DNA of 64,000 bases from Cydia pomonella (Eukaryota > Arthropoda > Insecta > Lepidoptera > Tortricidae), in NCBI RefSeq assembly GCF_033807575.1, contig NC_084711.1, forward strand, positions 13,516,001-13,580,000, in the 5' to 3' direction. The notes under the pieces were generated by a model. The model was not told the origin of the DNA. It did not search any database and saw only the letters and a program-made list of their open reading frames with translations. Positions 33,051 through 45,296 of this stretch are shown here, piece after piece. Position numbers and translations under genes: made by a program. Within the stretch, counting starts at the first letter, position 1. Each line of letters opens with the position of its first letter.

Positions 33051-33182
33051 CAGTCACGTCTGAAAATATCAATACGGACAAAGTGCCAAAAATATGTATA
33101 CACTGCCTTAATATATGGACAATAAGGTCGTGTATACATATTTTTGGCACTTTGACCGCATCGATATTTTTAGACGTGACTG
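33051..33182. mobile_element. Tc1/mariner-type MITE, 132 bp
   Basis: CAGTCACGTCTGAAAATAT at the left and its near-complement at the right, with arms of about 50 bp that share GGACAAAGTGCCAAAAATAT. Both sides are bordered by TA (33049-33050 and 33183-33184), the target duplication of the Tc1/mariner superfamily. No coding sequence. Confidence 0.8.
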
Positions 33183-33184
33183 TA

Positions 33185-34617
33185 CCTATGCGCCACTAAA
33201 ATCACAATATAACCAATCCTGGGCACCAAAGGATATATTCCTCTGTTGGCATCTCGCACCATTAATAAAGCTGGTGATGCTGAAGACAGACTGCAACATT
33301 TAGAGAGACTATATGATTGGTCACAATTCGGAGTATTTAGGGAGCGATGATGAAGAATAGACCTACGTAGGTATGTATCAATGTCAACGCGATTTTCTGG
33401 GATAAGTACTTATCTGAGGAGAGGAGATACCTTAGTAGATAGCCATAAGAATATTTGGTTTAATAAAAATTAAGAGATTAATGTATTAAATATGTATTTG
33501 TATGAGATAAAAACCAGACGAACGGACTAGGTACCTGTTGAAGTCGTATTCGAAAAATTTGTTGACATGATTTGGATACCTACGGCAACTCCTTTTGAAG
33601 CTGTAAATACTACTATTGGTTCGCTGATTGATAAGCTGGAAACGACACCAATCCTGAAAAGGAACTTGGTTAGCATAGTAATACCTACGCTCAACATTCA
33701 CATTTTACCTGACCATCTCCTGTCTCCAGTATTAATTTATCCCCAAGCTTCGTAACGAAGTATGGTTTAGGAAGACCGTTTTACACTGGTATGTTTGTAT
33801 ATAACTTGGCAAGCATTTGTGAACAGCCTTGTTAGCACTCGTCGAACAAACTAGAATCCGGCAAAGGAGTTCATTACTTATTGTAATTATGTCGATCGAC
33901 GTGCGTCATTCAATAGTACAAAACATTTACGAAACGGTGTAGCTATTTGTTCATATACCTACTCGTCACAGTAACGATTTAATGAAATAAGTATAATAAT
34001 ATGTACGGATTTAGACGCTTAATGACCTCATGAGTCATTGCCATTACAGTTATGCAGATTTTATTCGGGAACACTCCGGAGGTGGAATGGTTGTGGAGAT
34101 TATTCCAAGGCATAACAATTTAAGGCGGCTATCACTATGATGGTGCATCTGGAAACCGTATCGGCTTGGTAACCGCCTAAAACTTATATGATAGGTACAA
34201 CCCCAGGTTCAATCCGTTCAATAGACCGCGGGCAGTCAGTCAGTCATCGCCTCCCGGCTGGTACTTGGTCAGATGATAGTTTTGATGCTGTTTTCAATTA
34301 AAAAAACCGTCAGACGATTGTATTGCGGTGGAAATACCGTCACCTGTAAAATGAACATGTAAAAAATATGCGCCTTATCACTTTATGTGCGGCAAAATTA
34401 AGCTTGAATGTTGCCTTACATGATATTTTCGGAAATAACGAAGATTTTGAGTAAAACGCGAATTTCTCCTGGATGATACACATTTTCCAAGATGGCTGCG
34501 ATTCCTCGAGGTCCCTAAATGACAAATGGTGTGGGCATGAAAAAGGGGCCTTTAATTTATATACATACCAAATTTCATGACTGTTCCAGAGATTTCGAGG
34601 TTGGTCCGATTATGCTA
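33185..34617. other. Unannotated stretch
   Basis: No supported gene or repeat. Confidence 0.4.
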
Positions 34618-34808
34618 GTACTGTATTTTGTATTTAAGTACCTTTTGAATACATCAAACTAGTTTCTATGTTGCTGGATTCGTCGATCTATGAACTCAAA
34701 ACAAAAACGGCCGTTTTAACTTTGGACGCCTGGATTGAAGAATCCAGCAATGTACAAAAAAAACTAGTATGATGTATTCAAAAGGTACTTAATCACAAAA
34801 TACAGTAC
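34618..34808. repeat. Inverted-repeat element, about 191 bp
   Basis: GTACTGTATTTTG at both ends in inverted orientation. Arms of about 70 bp share AAGTACCTTTTGAATACATC and TTGCTGGATTC. No clear target duplication. Confidence 0.75.
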
Positions 34809-35820
34809 GTAGCGGCCCCCTTTTTTAAATATCTATCGTTAAATTTGAATAATCACAATTATTTAGCAGTGGCGCTAGTGAGCATGTGGATGGGCTCTTA
34901 AGTTAAATATGTACTGGCAGAGGACGACCTAGGTGCGTGCTATTAATTTGAACTCCATATATTTAATAATAAGTTTCTACCAAAATATAATTAGGTAATA
35001 CAACACGCTTTTATTGCCGACAATTTACGTGAACTAACCAATAATCAAATGAGTCCATACTCGAGGAGGTTATATAGAGAATTAGAGCTACTTACCAACG
35101 AGTGTCCACTATTCTATCCACTTTTGGCCAAATCAGCTTACCAAATGTTTGAATTGTCATCTAGATTACATTTAATTGTAAAGCCTCATTACATATCGTT
35201 TCGACTATTTTGCAAGATGTTATTATTTTGTTGTTCAGTACCAAGTCAATTTAATATTTAGCGTATTAAACTACTTAAACAAAATTTATTAATAGTAGGT
35301 AAAGTCCGTGAACTAAAATAAAAGTATCCACTTTTCTATAACAGCTACTAAGGCCACGAAAGAAGGTACTTACTCGTAAGTTGGGGCACTTACTTAATCG
35401 TACTTAAAGTAAATTTACCTAGTCCCAACCAAAACGGGAAACCGCGAAACTGCCAATGTTAAGTACCTCGCCTTTTAAATGGCTATACTTCGCCTTAACA
35501 TTAAAACACGTACTTACTGAATACGTACCTAAGTGGGTGAAATGACGCATTTGTATAACTACAACATCTAATAATTCTTGCAACTGTTGAAAATACTAAT
35601 TAGTTAATGTGTCAGTGTCATAGTAAAAGTGAATAGGCGAATGCACCTAGGTATGACGTAGCTGGACTAGCTGGTTTATACTGGTGACTGCACTCGCTTG
35701 TGTAGAAATTAAATAATTCTATGTTATTGAAATTGCGAGTAACTTACGTAAGGTTAAACATATTAAGTTAAATATAGAAATAACTATAAAAATATAGAAA
35801 TTCAATCTAGACATCTTTTT
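34809..35820. other. Unannotated stretch
   Basis: No supported gene or repeat. The open frame at 35049-35261 has no recognisable features. Confidence 0.4.
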
Positions 35821-35922
35821 TAGGGTTTCGTACCCAAAGGGTCAAACGGGACCGTCGGGACCCTATTACTGAGACTCCGTTGTCCGTCCGTCCGTCCGTT
35901 TATCACCAGGCTTTATCTCATG

Positions 35923-36112
35923 CAGGGATCGGAAACCGGTATTTTTTGTATGGGAACGAAAACGGTATTTTTTCGTTCTTTGTTAATTATTTCATTTCTA
36001 ATTGGGCAATCTAATAATATGAAGTCGAGCCGAGTCCTATATTTGGAGTATAAAATAAACCGAAATATATGTTTATTACAAAGTTTTTCCAAAAAACCGG
36101 TTCCGATCCCTG
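35923..36112. mobile_element. hAT-type MITE (CAGGGATCGGAA ends), copy 1
   Basis: Terminal inverted repeats CAGGGATCGGAAACCGGT and complement, 190 bp in all, flanked by an exact 8-bp duplication ATCTCATG (35915-35922 and 36113-36120). CAGGG ends and 8-bp duplications are hAT hallmarks. The same element occurs in the opposite orientation at 58587-58787. Confidence 0.9.
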
Positions 36113-36228
36113 ATCTCATGAACTGTGATAGTTAGCCCGTTGAAATTTCTACAGATTATGTATTTCTGTTGCCGCTATAACAACAAATAGACAAACAGAA
36201 TAAAATAAATATTTCTTTCCAATCTCGA

Positions 36229-36292
36229 GGTTCTCATCCAATCACCGAAGTTAAGCAACATCGGGCGGGGTCAGTACTTGGATGGGTGACCG
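36229..36292 (+). pseudogene. 5S rRNA-derived fragment
   Basis: About 64 bp match the central part of animal 5S rRNA: GGTTCTCATCC, ATCACCGAAGTTAAGCAAC, ATCGGGC and GTCAGTACTTGGATGGGTG. Both internal promoter elements (A box and C box) are essentially intact, but the first roughly 28 and last roughly 25 nucleotides of 5S are missing. It sits inside a dispersed repeat rather than a 5S array. Confidence 0.8.
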
Positions 36293-36449
36293 TTTTATAC
36301 ATAATGGTACGGAAGTTACGGAACCCTTCTGTGCGAGTCCGACTCGCACTTGGCCGATTTTTTTTTTGTAATTCTACGCTTTTGTAACTTTTTAAGGTAC
36401 CTTATGTAGTAGTGTAATTTGAGACTACGGGTGACCCTAGGGCTGGCTA

Positions 36450-36600
36450 AGCTGGCTTATTCCTAGGCCATAGAATAGCCATAGCTATTCAGCGTGGGAA
36501 TGTGGCCAGCTTTATGGGCACCCTGGGGACAGATCTAGGGGACCTCGTTTTATTTTTTTATTTAGTTTATACTTAATTTTAGTGATAGCAGAAAGTAAAT
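36450..36600 (+). mobile_element. LINE reverse-transcriptase C-terminal remnant
   Basis: Plus-strand translation gives LGHRIAIAIQRGNVASFMGTL, resembling the IQRGNAASxxGT block at the C-terminus of RTE-like LINE proteins. Only about 25-30 codons are recognisable. Confidence 0.5.
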
Positions 36601-36660
36601 AGCGGCGGCGCGCGCCGGAGCAAAGATTCCGCTCAGTACAAAGTGCCATTTTCGCCGCAC

Positions 36661-36702
36661 GCACACAGACGTGACATTTACGCACACAGACGTTACATTT
36701 AC
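36661..36702. repeat. 21-bp tandem repeat, two units
   Basis: GCACACAGACGTGACATTTAC followed by the same unit with one substitution, in a GC-rich patch (36600-36780). Confidence 0.8.
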
Positions 36703-39025
36703 ATTTACAGGCGTTCTCGGGCACTCTCGGGCAGACCTTAGTCGGGCTGTGCGCGCGTTGTTCACTTGACGTCCCCGCCGCTACGTAGGTACCTACTGTT
36801 ATGTACGTCAAAATGCAGTATCTAAGGAATGTAAACATGATAAGATGTATGTATGTCTGTAAACTTATATTACCTACTCCTTTTTAAAATTAGAAATTAA
36901 TACAGAAGCAACCCTAGTGAGTCGGGCAAGTTTAGGTATATATATTCAAGAACGGCGGGAACAGATCTTCTGTTTATTTTTTATTTTGTGGTAATAGTTT
37001 ATAAGTTTTGTTATTGTACTTGTTTTTGTTTATTGAATGAAAGAATTACAGGTAATGTTTAATTTAATCTAGCCATATTAAAATTTACGTTACACATTAT
37101 ATAGAATTTACGAGTAATTAAAGCAAAAAAAATGCGGCTTAATTCATATTTATACCGGTTTCCCTCAACGATTCCAGTAAAAAGCTAAATTTCAGCAGCC
37201 GCAAAGATTTATTTCCGCCTAATACGCGCCCAGATGCGTAGATGTAGGTATTTATATTCAAGCAGCTACCTGCGCGTAAAAACTCTGTTTCGATTTAGCG
37301 AACAAATGAATAATTACTTGCGTGTTTCAATAAATATGTATGTTGTGATTGACGTCAACGGCCTCCGCGGTGCAGGCATAAAGCATGCGCGAGCGCTGCC
37401 CATGCTCGTCCTGTGCCGCCGCCTCCACATCGACAGGGCGTTTACCCTCTTCCTAATGTACTGCATATTAACCAACTCTAGAGCATTCCTAGACACACAT
37501 CTCATATTAATACGGAAGAGATTTCATCTACATACGTAGTAAGAGAATTCATCTAAATGCGTAGTAAGAGATCGAGACTATTGAAACTTTGAACTGAGAA
37601 CATCAGCATTCATAATGTTTTAAATGTAAACGAATTATTAGATGTAGAATATGCCTTAACTTAAGGTCGGTTGCACCAAACCATCTGTCATCATTATAAC
37701 CTTCGCTAAACTTTATTGTATGGGAAATTTAATGGTTAACTGCTGGTGCAACTCGCCCCTAAGACGAGAGTGGAGGACCCGCGCGAAATCGCCTTTTCAT
37801 ACAAACGTAGTCCTCATTTTCCTCTCTGGATATCAACACTATTGAATATATTTTGACACATTTGTTACATATATCAACCACAGCTATTATGAGCAACGTA
37901 GGGAATGTTTGTTTTTTTTTTTTTTTTTCAATAAGAGTTGAGAGAGCATTTAAAAAACTGTATGAAATCTGATTTTCGCACCTAATTTTTACAATCATCA
38001 AAAATCGAAAAAAGTCACACGTAGGGGCATAGCAATGGTTAATACATACATATCAAATTGAGTAAAAATATTTTCCATAATGTCAATATCCAGAGAGGGA
38101 AATGGGGACTACTTTTGAAAGAAGAGAAGCCATCCCCTTTCCTGTTAAAAATATATATTTTAAATATGATAAGTATTCACTTTTTATGACTTGCCAGATG
38201 AACCTTGTCATCAACTATTACATACACCAGCCCATCAAAGCGCCCTTTAGCAAACTCTTTTTGGGTAACTGAAAATATGTTATTTAAATAGATATTTTCT
38301 AAACAACAATAATTATTACTACGAGTATAGAGATAATGTATCTTTACTGAGGATTGAAGATAAAGAATTTTAGATAAACATTTATGAACATATACAGGCA
38401 AGATCCAATAATAGGTACTAATATTTGTAATCTGAAAATACTTGTTTTGGAAATAACTACACATTGTCATATGAATTTTAAAACACGATTCGGGGAACAT
38501 CAGGGGAAACAAAAACACGTACTTCAGCGAATTACGACGTGACGTTTTTGGTCTTTCCTAAACGCTGATGTTACATTGACCTACGTATTCTCTTAATATT
38601 GTACAACTATTACATATTTTCAAGAATCTTTAATAAAAAATCTGCAGATACACGGCGTTATAGAGGAAGGAAGTACAGTGGATATCAATAACGTTTCCTT
38701 ATAAGCAACGTTATAATTCAGTATAAATAAATCATTAGACTTAAGTGTTTTCCAGTGACGTAGATTTACGCGTTAAATTATGAACTCGGTTTTTTTAAAT
38801 AAATCAATTTTCAAAATAATCTGATAGAAGAACGCTTGGCTCAGATATTTTCACGAAAATTCTCCCCGTTTATTTCTAAATTAATTATCTAACTTTAAAA
38901 GTATATATAGGCAAAAACATAATATAATTATGACATAGTAAGACCATACTTCCAGACAACTAACTAACTCAACCGTGTCAACAAAATAAAATTAATATTA
39001 AAAACAAATGCAAATTATATTCATT
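36703..39025. other. Unannotated stretch with a GC-rich, CRE-bearing patch
   Basis: A CpG-rich patch at 37345-37450 contains TGACGTCA (37352-37359). No gene is supported. The rest is AT-rich, including a T-run near 37910-37930. Confidence 0.3.
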
Positions 39026-39125
39026 TATTTAATCTTTATTGCACAATACATGAAGGTACAAATGGCGGACTTAATGCCTTAAAGCATCATCTACCAGTCA
39101 ACCAATGGGTTAAACCAGAAATATT
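39026..39125 (-). repeat. LINE 3' tail (GGCGGACTTAATGCC family), copy 1
   Basis: Contains TCTTTATTGCACAATA, AATGGCGGACTTAATGCC and CCAGTCAACCAATGGG. On the minus strand it ends in an AATAAAG-like signal and A/T tail. The second copy is at 41030-41130. Confidence 0.75.
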
Positions 39126-39807
39126 AAGTAGGTGCAGTTCTATTATTTGGCTCTAATCATTATAAATGGGTCTTGAAGTAACCTTGTATAACATTAATGA
39201 ATAGTAGGTTTACGGTTAATGTGTAATTGCGAAGAGCGGATAAATGCGCCATTGTATTCACACAAAGCGTCGATTTGCTTTGTTTACTATTTTAAATCGG
39301 TAAAAAATATCCTGTGGATAATAGACATGACACGGATTATGTAAATCAATGAAAATGTTCAAAACAAAGAAACATTCAGAAGTTAAGTTTAAATTATAGT
39401 TTACAAACGTTAATATATCTGCCAGGGCCTATGTGAAACAAGCTATTATGTAACACCTGTGTACCTACCATGGATGCAATATATGAATATGAATATTTTG
39501 TTTAACAGAAAATACATTACTACAGAGGGAAGGGAAAGTAAGATTGTCAGCCTGACCGGCTAGTATGAGTTGCATTCTCGCGCGTGACTCCATAGTTGAA
39601 GTCGCGTTAGATACCTCTGGGTACACAATCTTATTTTTTATAGGTCAGGTGGCTTCTGACGGTCGAATAAGTGTAACGAGTCAGCCAAATTTAGGTACTG
39701 TGTTTAAAATTTACTAAAGAATAAAAACACATAAAATGCTGTCAGTGCCTCTTTTTTATGCAGCTGTAAACCAATTAAAAAGCTACTCACAAAACGCTCT
39801 TTACTCA

Positions 39808-39985
39808 CATATAGTCGGCGCGTCGTAAGAACCATTATTTGACACTTATGATTTGACCTTTATGGATATGATGCTAAGACCTACCGCTTAACTGATAGCC
39901 TATCGTCATATATAGAAGGGTCAACGAAGTCAAATATTAACTGTACATAACTGTCAAATATTCTTACGTTGCGCCGACTATATGT
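39808..39985. mobile_element. MITE with ACATATAGTCGGCGC ends
   Basis: ACATATAGTCGGCGC at the left pairs exactly with GCGCCGACTATATGT at the right; inner GTAAGAA/TTCTTAC also pair. About 178 bp. TATA at both ends makes a TA target duplication possible. Confidence 0.75.
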
Positions 39986-40449
39986 ACCATGTGCTTGTAT
40001 GTATATTGTATGTACCTATAGGATATCAACGTGACAAGCTTACAGTAGTCCACGCGTCGTCTTCTTTGCATCTACGCAGGCAATGCTCTTCATATTTATG
40101 GACGAAGCGTCGAAGAGTTTGCGCACGTCACTTCACTTCTTAGGCATTGGTCTCCGTCGAGTCGTCGATGCTGTAAAGCGTCATACTGTATGGAGATACA
40201 TAGGTAACAAACATTTATACAAAACGGAGAACGGCGCCAACGGACAACCGATGCCTTTGGCAACGAACATGTCGGCCTATAACACCCAGACAATTCATAA
40301 TCCTTAATTGCATACGCCGCAGACGCGTATCGAAATCAACTGTATATTTCGGCAACTTCGCAGTATAAAATGGACTTTGGATCATACAAGCAATTTTTGA
40401 AATGAAGCTATTCGTAGATTAATAGGAACTGGTTAAAATTTTGTAGAAG

Positions 40450-40830
40450 TATCGTCATGTCTGTTTTCTGTCTGTCTGTCCGTCTGAGGATTTGCTCATG
40501 CTACGTGAACATTAGTCATTAGTGATATTAGAAAGCTGAAATTTGGTATGGATAAGTATATAAAGCAATCAATCCGTCAGAGTGGTAAAATAAAATCTAA
40601 ATATTTTTAGGGTACATGTAAAAAGTGGCAAGGATTATTTTTTTCGCTTCAACCGTATGGTGTGGAGTGTCGTTGGACAGATCTTTCCGAATAAGGGTCT
40701 TCAAAAACATTTTTTGATAAAGTGATTATTATCGGAAATAATCACACCGAAAGAAAAAAAAATGTACCCCCCCCCATCTCTAACTTTTGAACCATGGGTC
40801 TAAAAAAATCGTGATAATTGAGCTGCACAT
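40450..40830 (+). repeat. Interspersed repeat (GTCTGTCTGTCC ... poly-C block)
   Basis: GTCTGTCTGTCCGTCTGAGG, then AAAGCTGAAATTTGG, then AATAATCACACC..., then a C-run and CTCTAACTTTTGAACCATG. The order matches a longer form of the GTTCCGTA family, as does 48507-49010. Confidence 0.65.
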
Positions 40831-41029
40831 AGATAATCAATGAAAACGAAGCGAATTTTATAAGAAACAAAGAAGTCGAATAATTAAGCCAACCATTTGA
40901 GTAACTTATTTTTTTATACAAATTTGTACTAACCAACTTTGCAAGGAAGAAAAGAAAATAGTAGCAAGTTTTAACTGTTGCAAGTAAGCACCAGCTACCT
41001 AATACTAATGTAGTGTAATTACACACTTT

Positions 41030-41130
41030 TTATTTTATTTTAATCCTTATTGCACAATAAAAATAAGCACAAATGGCGGACTTAATGCCTTAAGGCATTC
41101 TCTGCCAGTCAACCATAGGGCAAAACAGAA
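41030..41130 (-). repeat. LINE 3' tail (GGCGGACTTAATGCC family), copy 2
   Basis: TTTATTTTATTTTAATCC, TATTGCACAATAAAAATAAG, AATGGCGGACTTAATGCC and CCAGTCAACCATAGGG. It has the same orientation as the copy at 39026 but is independently diverged. Confidence 0.75.
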
Positions 41131-41470
41131 ATTCTCGAATGTGGGTGCTTTTTACATGTAATTTCATCCTCTACTTTTGATGCTGACTGTACGCAACTAC
41201 TTTGTGAATTACCATGGTGCCTCATTTATTATTTAAAAAGTGTCGACGTATTTTTAACCTAGAATCTTAATACGAATGAAATCGCCTAACTCCGTAAATA
41301 ACCATGGTTTCTTATTTTAAACACGCACATTAGTTTTATGCACGACACGAAATTGTTTGATAAGAATGATGACCTACGTTAAAGATAATATTTCAAGTTG
41401 GTATCAGCGATGTCTTCACCGCTGAGGAAGCGATTTCCAAAGCACGCACAACCCGTTGATTATGAAACAC
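41131..41470. other. Unannotated stretch
   Basis: No supported feature. Confidence 0.4.
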
Positions 41471-41474
41471 TCAT

Positions 41475-41730
41475 CGTTTGACGTCAAACGAACGGAGCGC
41501 CACCCTGTCTCAACATTGCCATCACATCTGTAGCTCAGGCTAGCATTCGCCTCGGCCCTCGAGCAAACCAATACGAATAAAATGACTGGTCGCACAACTT
41601 TTACTGATCTCGGGGTTACAGTTACACTAGTAAACCAGAGTCGAACATTTGCGAAACGATTTATATACAGACTTCACTTTCTCTGACTCGTCACTCATCG
41701 GTCATCGGACGTGAGGTTCGCGGCGGTCAC
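41475..41730 (+). promoter_or_regulatory. Possible promoter region: CRE palindrome plus TATA
   Basis: CGTTTGACGTCAAACG at 41475-41490 is a perfect 16-bp palindrome around a CRE. TATATA lies at 41662-41667 and is followed about 30 bp later by a pyrimidine/CACT-rich stretch (TCGTCACTCATCGG) suitable for an initiator, then a GC-rich segment. No downstream exon was identified. Confidence 0.25.
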
Positions 41731-43939
41731 TGTGTTTACTCTGATCACGATTGCGATATGGTTTTCTCTTATAGATGCAAGAAATATTTCAACAGACGAT
41801 TGATTAATACGTATTATATATACGATTCCTGGTTATGATAACCTACATATTTTCACGATCTAAATTTAATTCACGTTAAGTACTATATATTCCACAATGT
41901 ACTTATTTATTATAAGTAACTTAGGTACTCGATTATTTCATAAGGACTTTACACAAATTATGTTACAAGGAATAAAAGCACTTGGATACATTTTCAGAAC
42001 ATAAAATTAGATACCATTTCGATTTCAAAATAAATGCGTCGTGTGGCACTCATTTTTGCAATTAATATTATTTTTCTTACCGTAAGCAATGCAATGCAAC
42101 GTGCACCGCTGCGTAACGGGTAAAATGGTTGTTTATTGCAACAAAACAGCAAATAAAAAACGTATGTTTGGTTAGTCCCTTAACTAGTTTGTACTGGCGC
42201 ATACCCACAGTAATGAATTAAGCGCGATTCATTGAACAATATGGCTCTATGTTAAATAATTAATGACTGGCTGTACCTACATGTTTGCTTTAAGGCAGCT
42301 GTACTAGCTGGCTGATACTTGCTGAAATTTAATCAAATGTTACCATTGATTGGACATTAATTGCAAAGCATCATTAATTTCGCTCTTACAGTATATTGGT
42401 CTGACTGACATAGGATTAGAGCTGGATTAGAGGGGCTACTGCGAAAATAGAAAATGCTTATTTTAAAATAGAAATACTAAAATAAACATTTACGAAAAAG
42501 TGTCAAAAAGTACAATAAAAAGTAGAATGGCTTATATACGTTTTGAGTTGAAATACACTTATAGAAACAGCCTACTTCCACGTCACCTCACGTCATATTT
42601 CACGAAATAATCGTACCGGTGCTGACTAGTGACCCAAAAAACTAGAGTGTGCCACTTTAAAATCCTGCATGGTTTGCTAGTAACTAATCCTTAACTATAA
42701 ATTTATTTCAAAAGATACAATTTTTTGATACAAATTTCAGCTTAACCTGCGAGGAATTATTTTAATTTTGGCTTTAGTTATCACCTTTATTACCTGGGCA
42801 GTATAATTCACGGAAAAATAGCAAACGAATGGTTATATTATATATGCAAACGACAATCTACACGGACTACATAACAAAACAAATCCATTCTTTGACGTCA
42901 TAGCATTAAAAATGCTTACTAGATGTTTTTACTTTGAAAATGCACTACGCCATTCAAGGAATGTTGTTTACGCGAGGGCACCTTACTCAATCAAATTTAC
43001 GCAACATTATACTGTGACTCATATTTTAGAGTGAAACGTAAAAGTACCAACAATGTTTTCAATAAATAGACAATAATCTTAAATTCTTAATGCACTCAAC
43101 TAAAAAAGTGTTTTTGAAATGCAATGTTAGGTTACTTTTATAAAGCAAAAGGAAATGGAAGAGACTATTTAAACTTACTTACCACGCACTTGACATGCAG
43201 TTGTAAAGGTAAATGCTGACAATTCACTTCGTTTTCGACAGTAATCTTGTCGCAACTCTTGCTTTACTATATAGAAAACAAAAGAGTAGAACCATACCTG
43301 TTTGCGCAAACACCTACGCGTTTGACTAAATTAGGTGCTAACAAATTAGCTACCGTAATTTTTACAGCTCATAGTACTCTGCACCTGATCCGGGAGTATA
43401 TTTATCCTTGGAGTACATCATAGGTTTTATGAATTTTTTTGGAGAAAATTGGAAAACAAATTGGCTACGTAACAACATCCTGTTAATGAGATATTTAAAT
43501 GAGACAACATTGAACAGATTCTAGAACCTAACAACTGGCCACTTCACGTGGATGAATAAAATGACACGTTGACAATGACATCTTAGACAAACAATTATGG
43601 CGTTTTCAGCCACACAGGAACTTATTGTCGGCTGTCAATAAGAGCTATTTCCATAAAGCTTCAAAATTAAATCAACCTAATCGACAACCGACAATGTGGT
43701 ACCTTTTAGTTAAAAACGTTACAATTGTTGACATAACAAAGTGTTAAATGTCTTGTCAGTTGAACGCACATGTTTTTTTTTAGATATAATATTAATTTAT
43801 TTGTTCTATGAATGAAAACAAAAAAATATATGAAAATGTTTCTTAATTTCTATTTAAAATCAATTGTTTTAGTGTGAAGTACTATGTCTTAAAATATCGG
43901 TAACTAATTTAACGGGTGATAACAAATAATTTTTAAGAA
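41731..43939. other. Unannotated AT-rich stretch
   Basis: No gene or recognised repeat is supported in about 2.2 kb. Confidence 0.4.
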
Positions 43940-44248
43940 AAAAAACCGACTTCAATGATCCCTCATTGGTGGACCGGTGAAAGCACGATTATTATTGATT
44001 TTGGATTTCATACAATGAAATTAAAAAAACAGCGTCCGATGCCTAATTATGTAGAAAAGGAGGTAACATGTTTTTTTTTTGTCACTGTACCCACCTTGGC
44101 GCATTTCAGATTTGCCCTATGGTTGACTGGTAAGATACCCGCAGTAGGGTATTCGACTGTATTTATGATAAATTATTTCACACCATGCATGAAATAAAGC
44201 ACCAGATAATTATTGAAAAAACTAAATAGGATAGAAATATAAAAATGT

Positions 44249-44990
44249 ACCTTGAAAACCTAACTGCTTGACAAACATGCAAAGAGAACAAATTGCCAAA
44301 CGTGAACAATGCATCGTTGAAGAGTTCCGTTCTGTTCATCATCACTTCATCAAATGTCACTTCTACAAATGTAAATACTTGATTTGTTGATGAAAATACT
44401 AAGATCACTATATATATGCCTTTAACATTTGAGGAGTTCCCTCGATTCCTCATGGACCCCATGGTCAGAACTTGAACTTGACAAAAATTTGTCTTGAAAA
44501 TCTAATTTGCTTAACAAACACAGCGAAGAGAACAAATCGCCAAACGTGTACTATGCGTCGTTGAAGAGTTCCATTCTAATTATCATCAGCAGTTCCACTT
44601 CATCAAATGTCACTTTTTTAAATGTAAATGCTCGATTTGTTAAAGAAAATACTAAAATCACTTTATGTATGCCTTTCACATTTGAAGAGTCCCCTCGATT
44701 CCTCATGGACCCCATCGTCAGAACTCGAACTTGCCAAAAATTTGTCTTGAAAATCTAATTTACTCGTACTTAACAAACACAGCGAAGAGGACAAATCGCC
44801 AAACGTGTACTATGCGTCATTGAAGAGTTCCATTCTGATCATCATTAGCAGTTCCACTTCATCAAATGTCACTTTTTTGAATGTATATGCTTGATATGTT
44901 AAAGAAAATACAAAAATCACTGTATGTATACCTTTCACATTTGAAGAGTTTCCTCGATTCCTCATGGATCCCATCATCAGACCTGAGTTT
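44249..44990. repeat. Three-copy tandem array
   Basis: Anchor AGAGAACAAATCGCCAAACG recurs at about 44279, 44523 and 44782 with small changes, each followed by GTTGAAGAGTTCC and later CTCGATTCCTCATGGA. Confidence 0.85.
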
Positions 44991-45008
44991 TAACAAAAAC
45001 GGGACCAA

Positions 45009-45010
<2 letters not shown>

Positions 45011-45048
<38 letters not shown>
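45011..45048. repeat. (TA)19 microsatellite
   Basis: Nineteen uninterrupted TA units. Confidence 0.95.
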
Positions 45049-45051
<3 letters not shown>

Positions 45052-45221
45052 TCAAACAAAAAAATAATTTTCAAAATCGGTCCAGAAATGACGGAGTTAT
45101 GGAGTAACAAACATTAAAAAAAAAACAAAGAAACCTCCTCCTTTTGAAATCTTGAAGTCGGTTAAAAAATGGGAATGATTTTCTGTAGACTTATAAACAA
45201 AACTATCTACATAAATAAACA

Positions 45222-45296
45222 AAAATAAAAGGAAAAGTGATTAAAATTAATGAACAAGGATATGAAAATAAAAGGAAAAGTGATTAAAATTAATGA
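45222..45296. repeat. Direct duplication of about 31 bp
   Basis: AAAATAAAAGGAAAAGTGAT followed by TAAAATTAATGAA occurs twice, separated by about 12 bp. Confidence 0.85.

Larger units (their letters stand above)
35821..36365 (+). repeat. GTTCCGTA/GTCCGTC family copy with nested insertions
   Basis: The head (GGGTTTCGTACCCAAAGG, then GTCCGTCCGTCCGTCC), middle (TTTCTGTTGCCGCTATAAC) and tail (CGAGTCCGACTCGCACTTGG plus T-run) are all present. The middle also occurs at 53020-53040 on the minus strand. A hAT-type MITE (35923-36112) and a 5S rRNA-like segment (36229-36292) lie inside it. Confidence 0.75.
43940..45166 (-). mobile_element. AACCGACTTCAA-ended element with internal tandem array
   Basis: Perfect 12-bp inverted ends: AACCGACTTCAA (43944-43955) and TTGAAGTCGGTT (45151-45162). 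The minus-strand start GAAGTCGG...AAAGGAGGAGG is widespread in Lepidoptera. Inside are three tandem copies of about 244-259 bp, a (TA)19 run and the phrase ACTCCGTCATTTCTGGACC. Short ORFs come from the repeats; no transposase is present. Confidence 0.75.

Noticed and set aside
44178..45117. Several small proteins in the 44-45 kb region
   Set aside because: They fall in the tandem array and the TA microsatellite of a repeat element, with stops between units.
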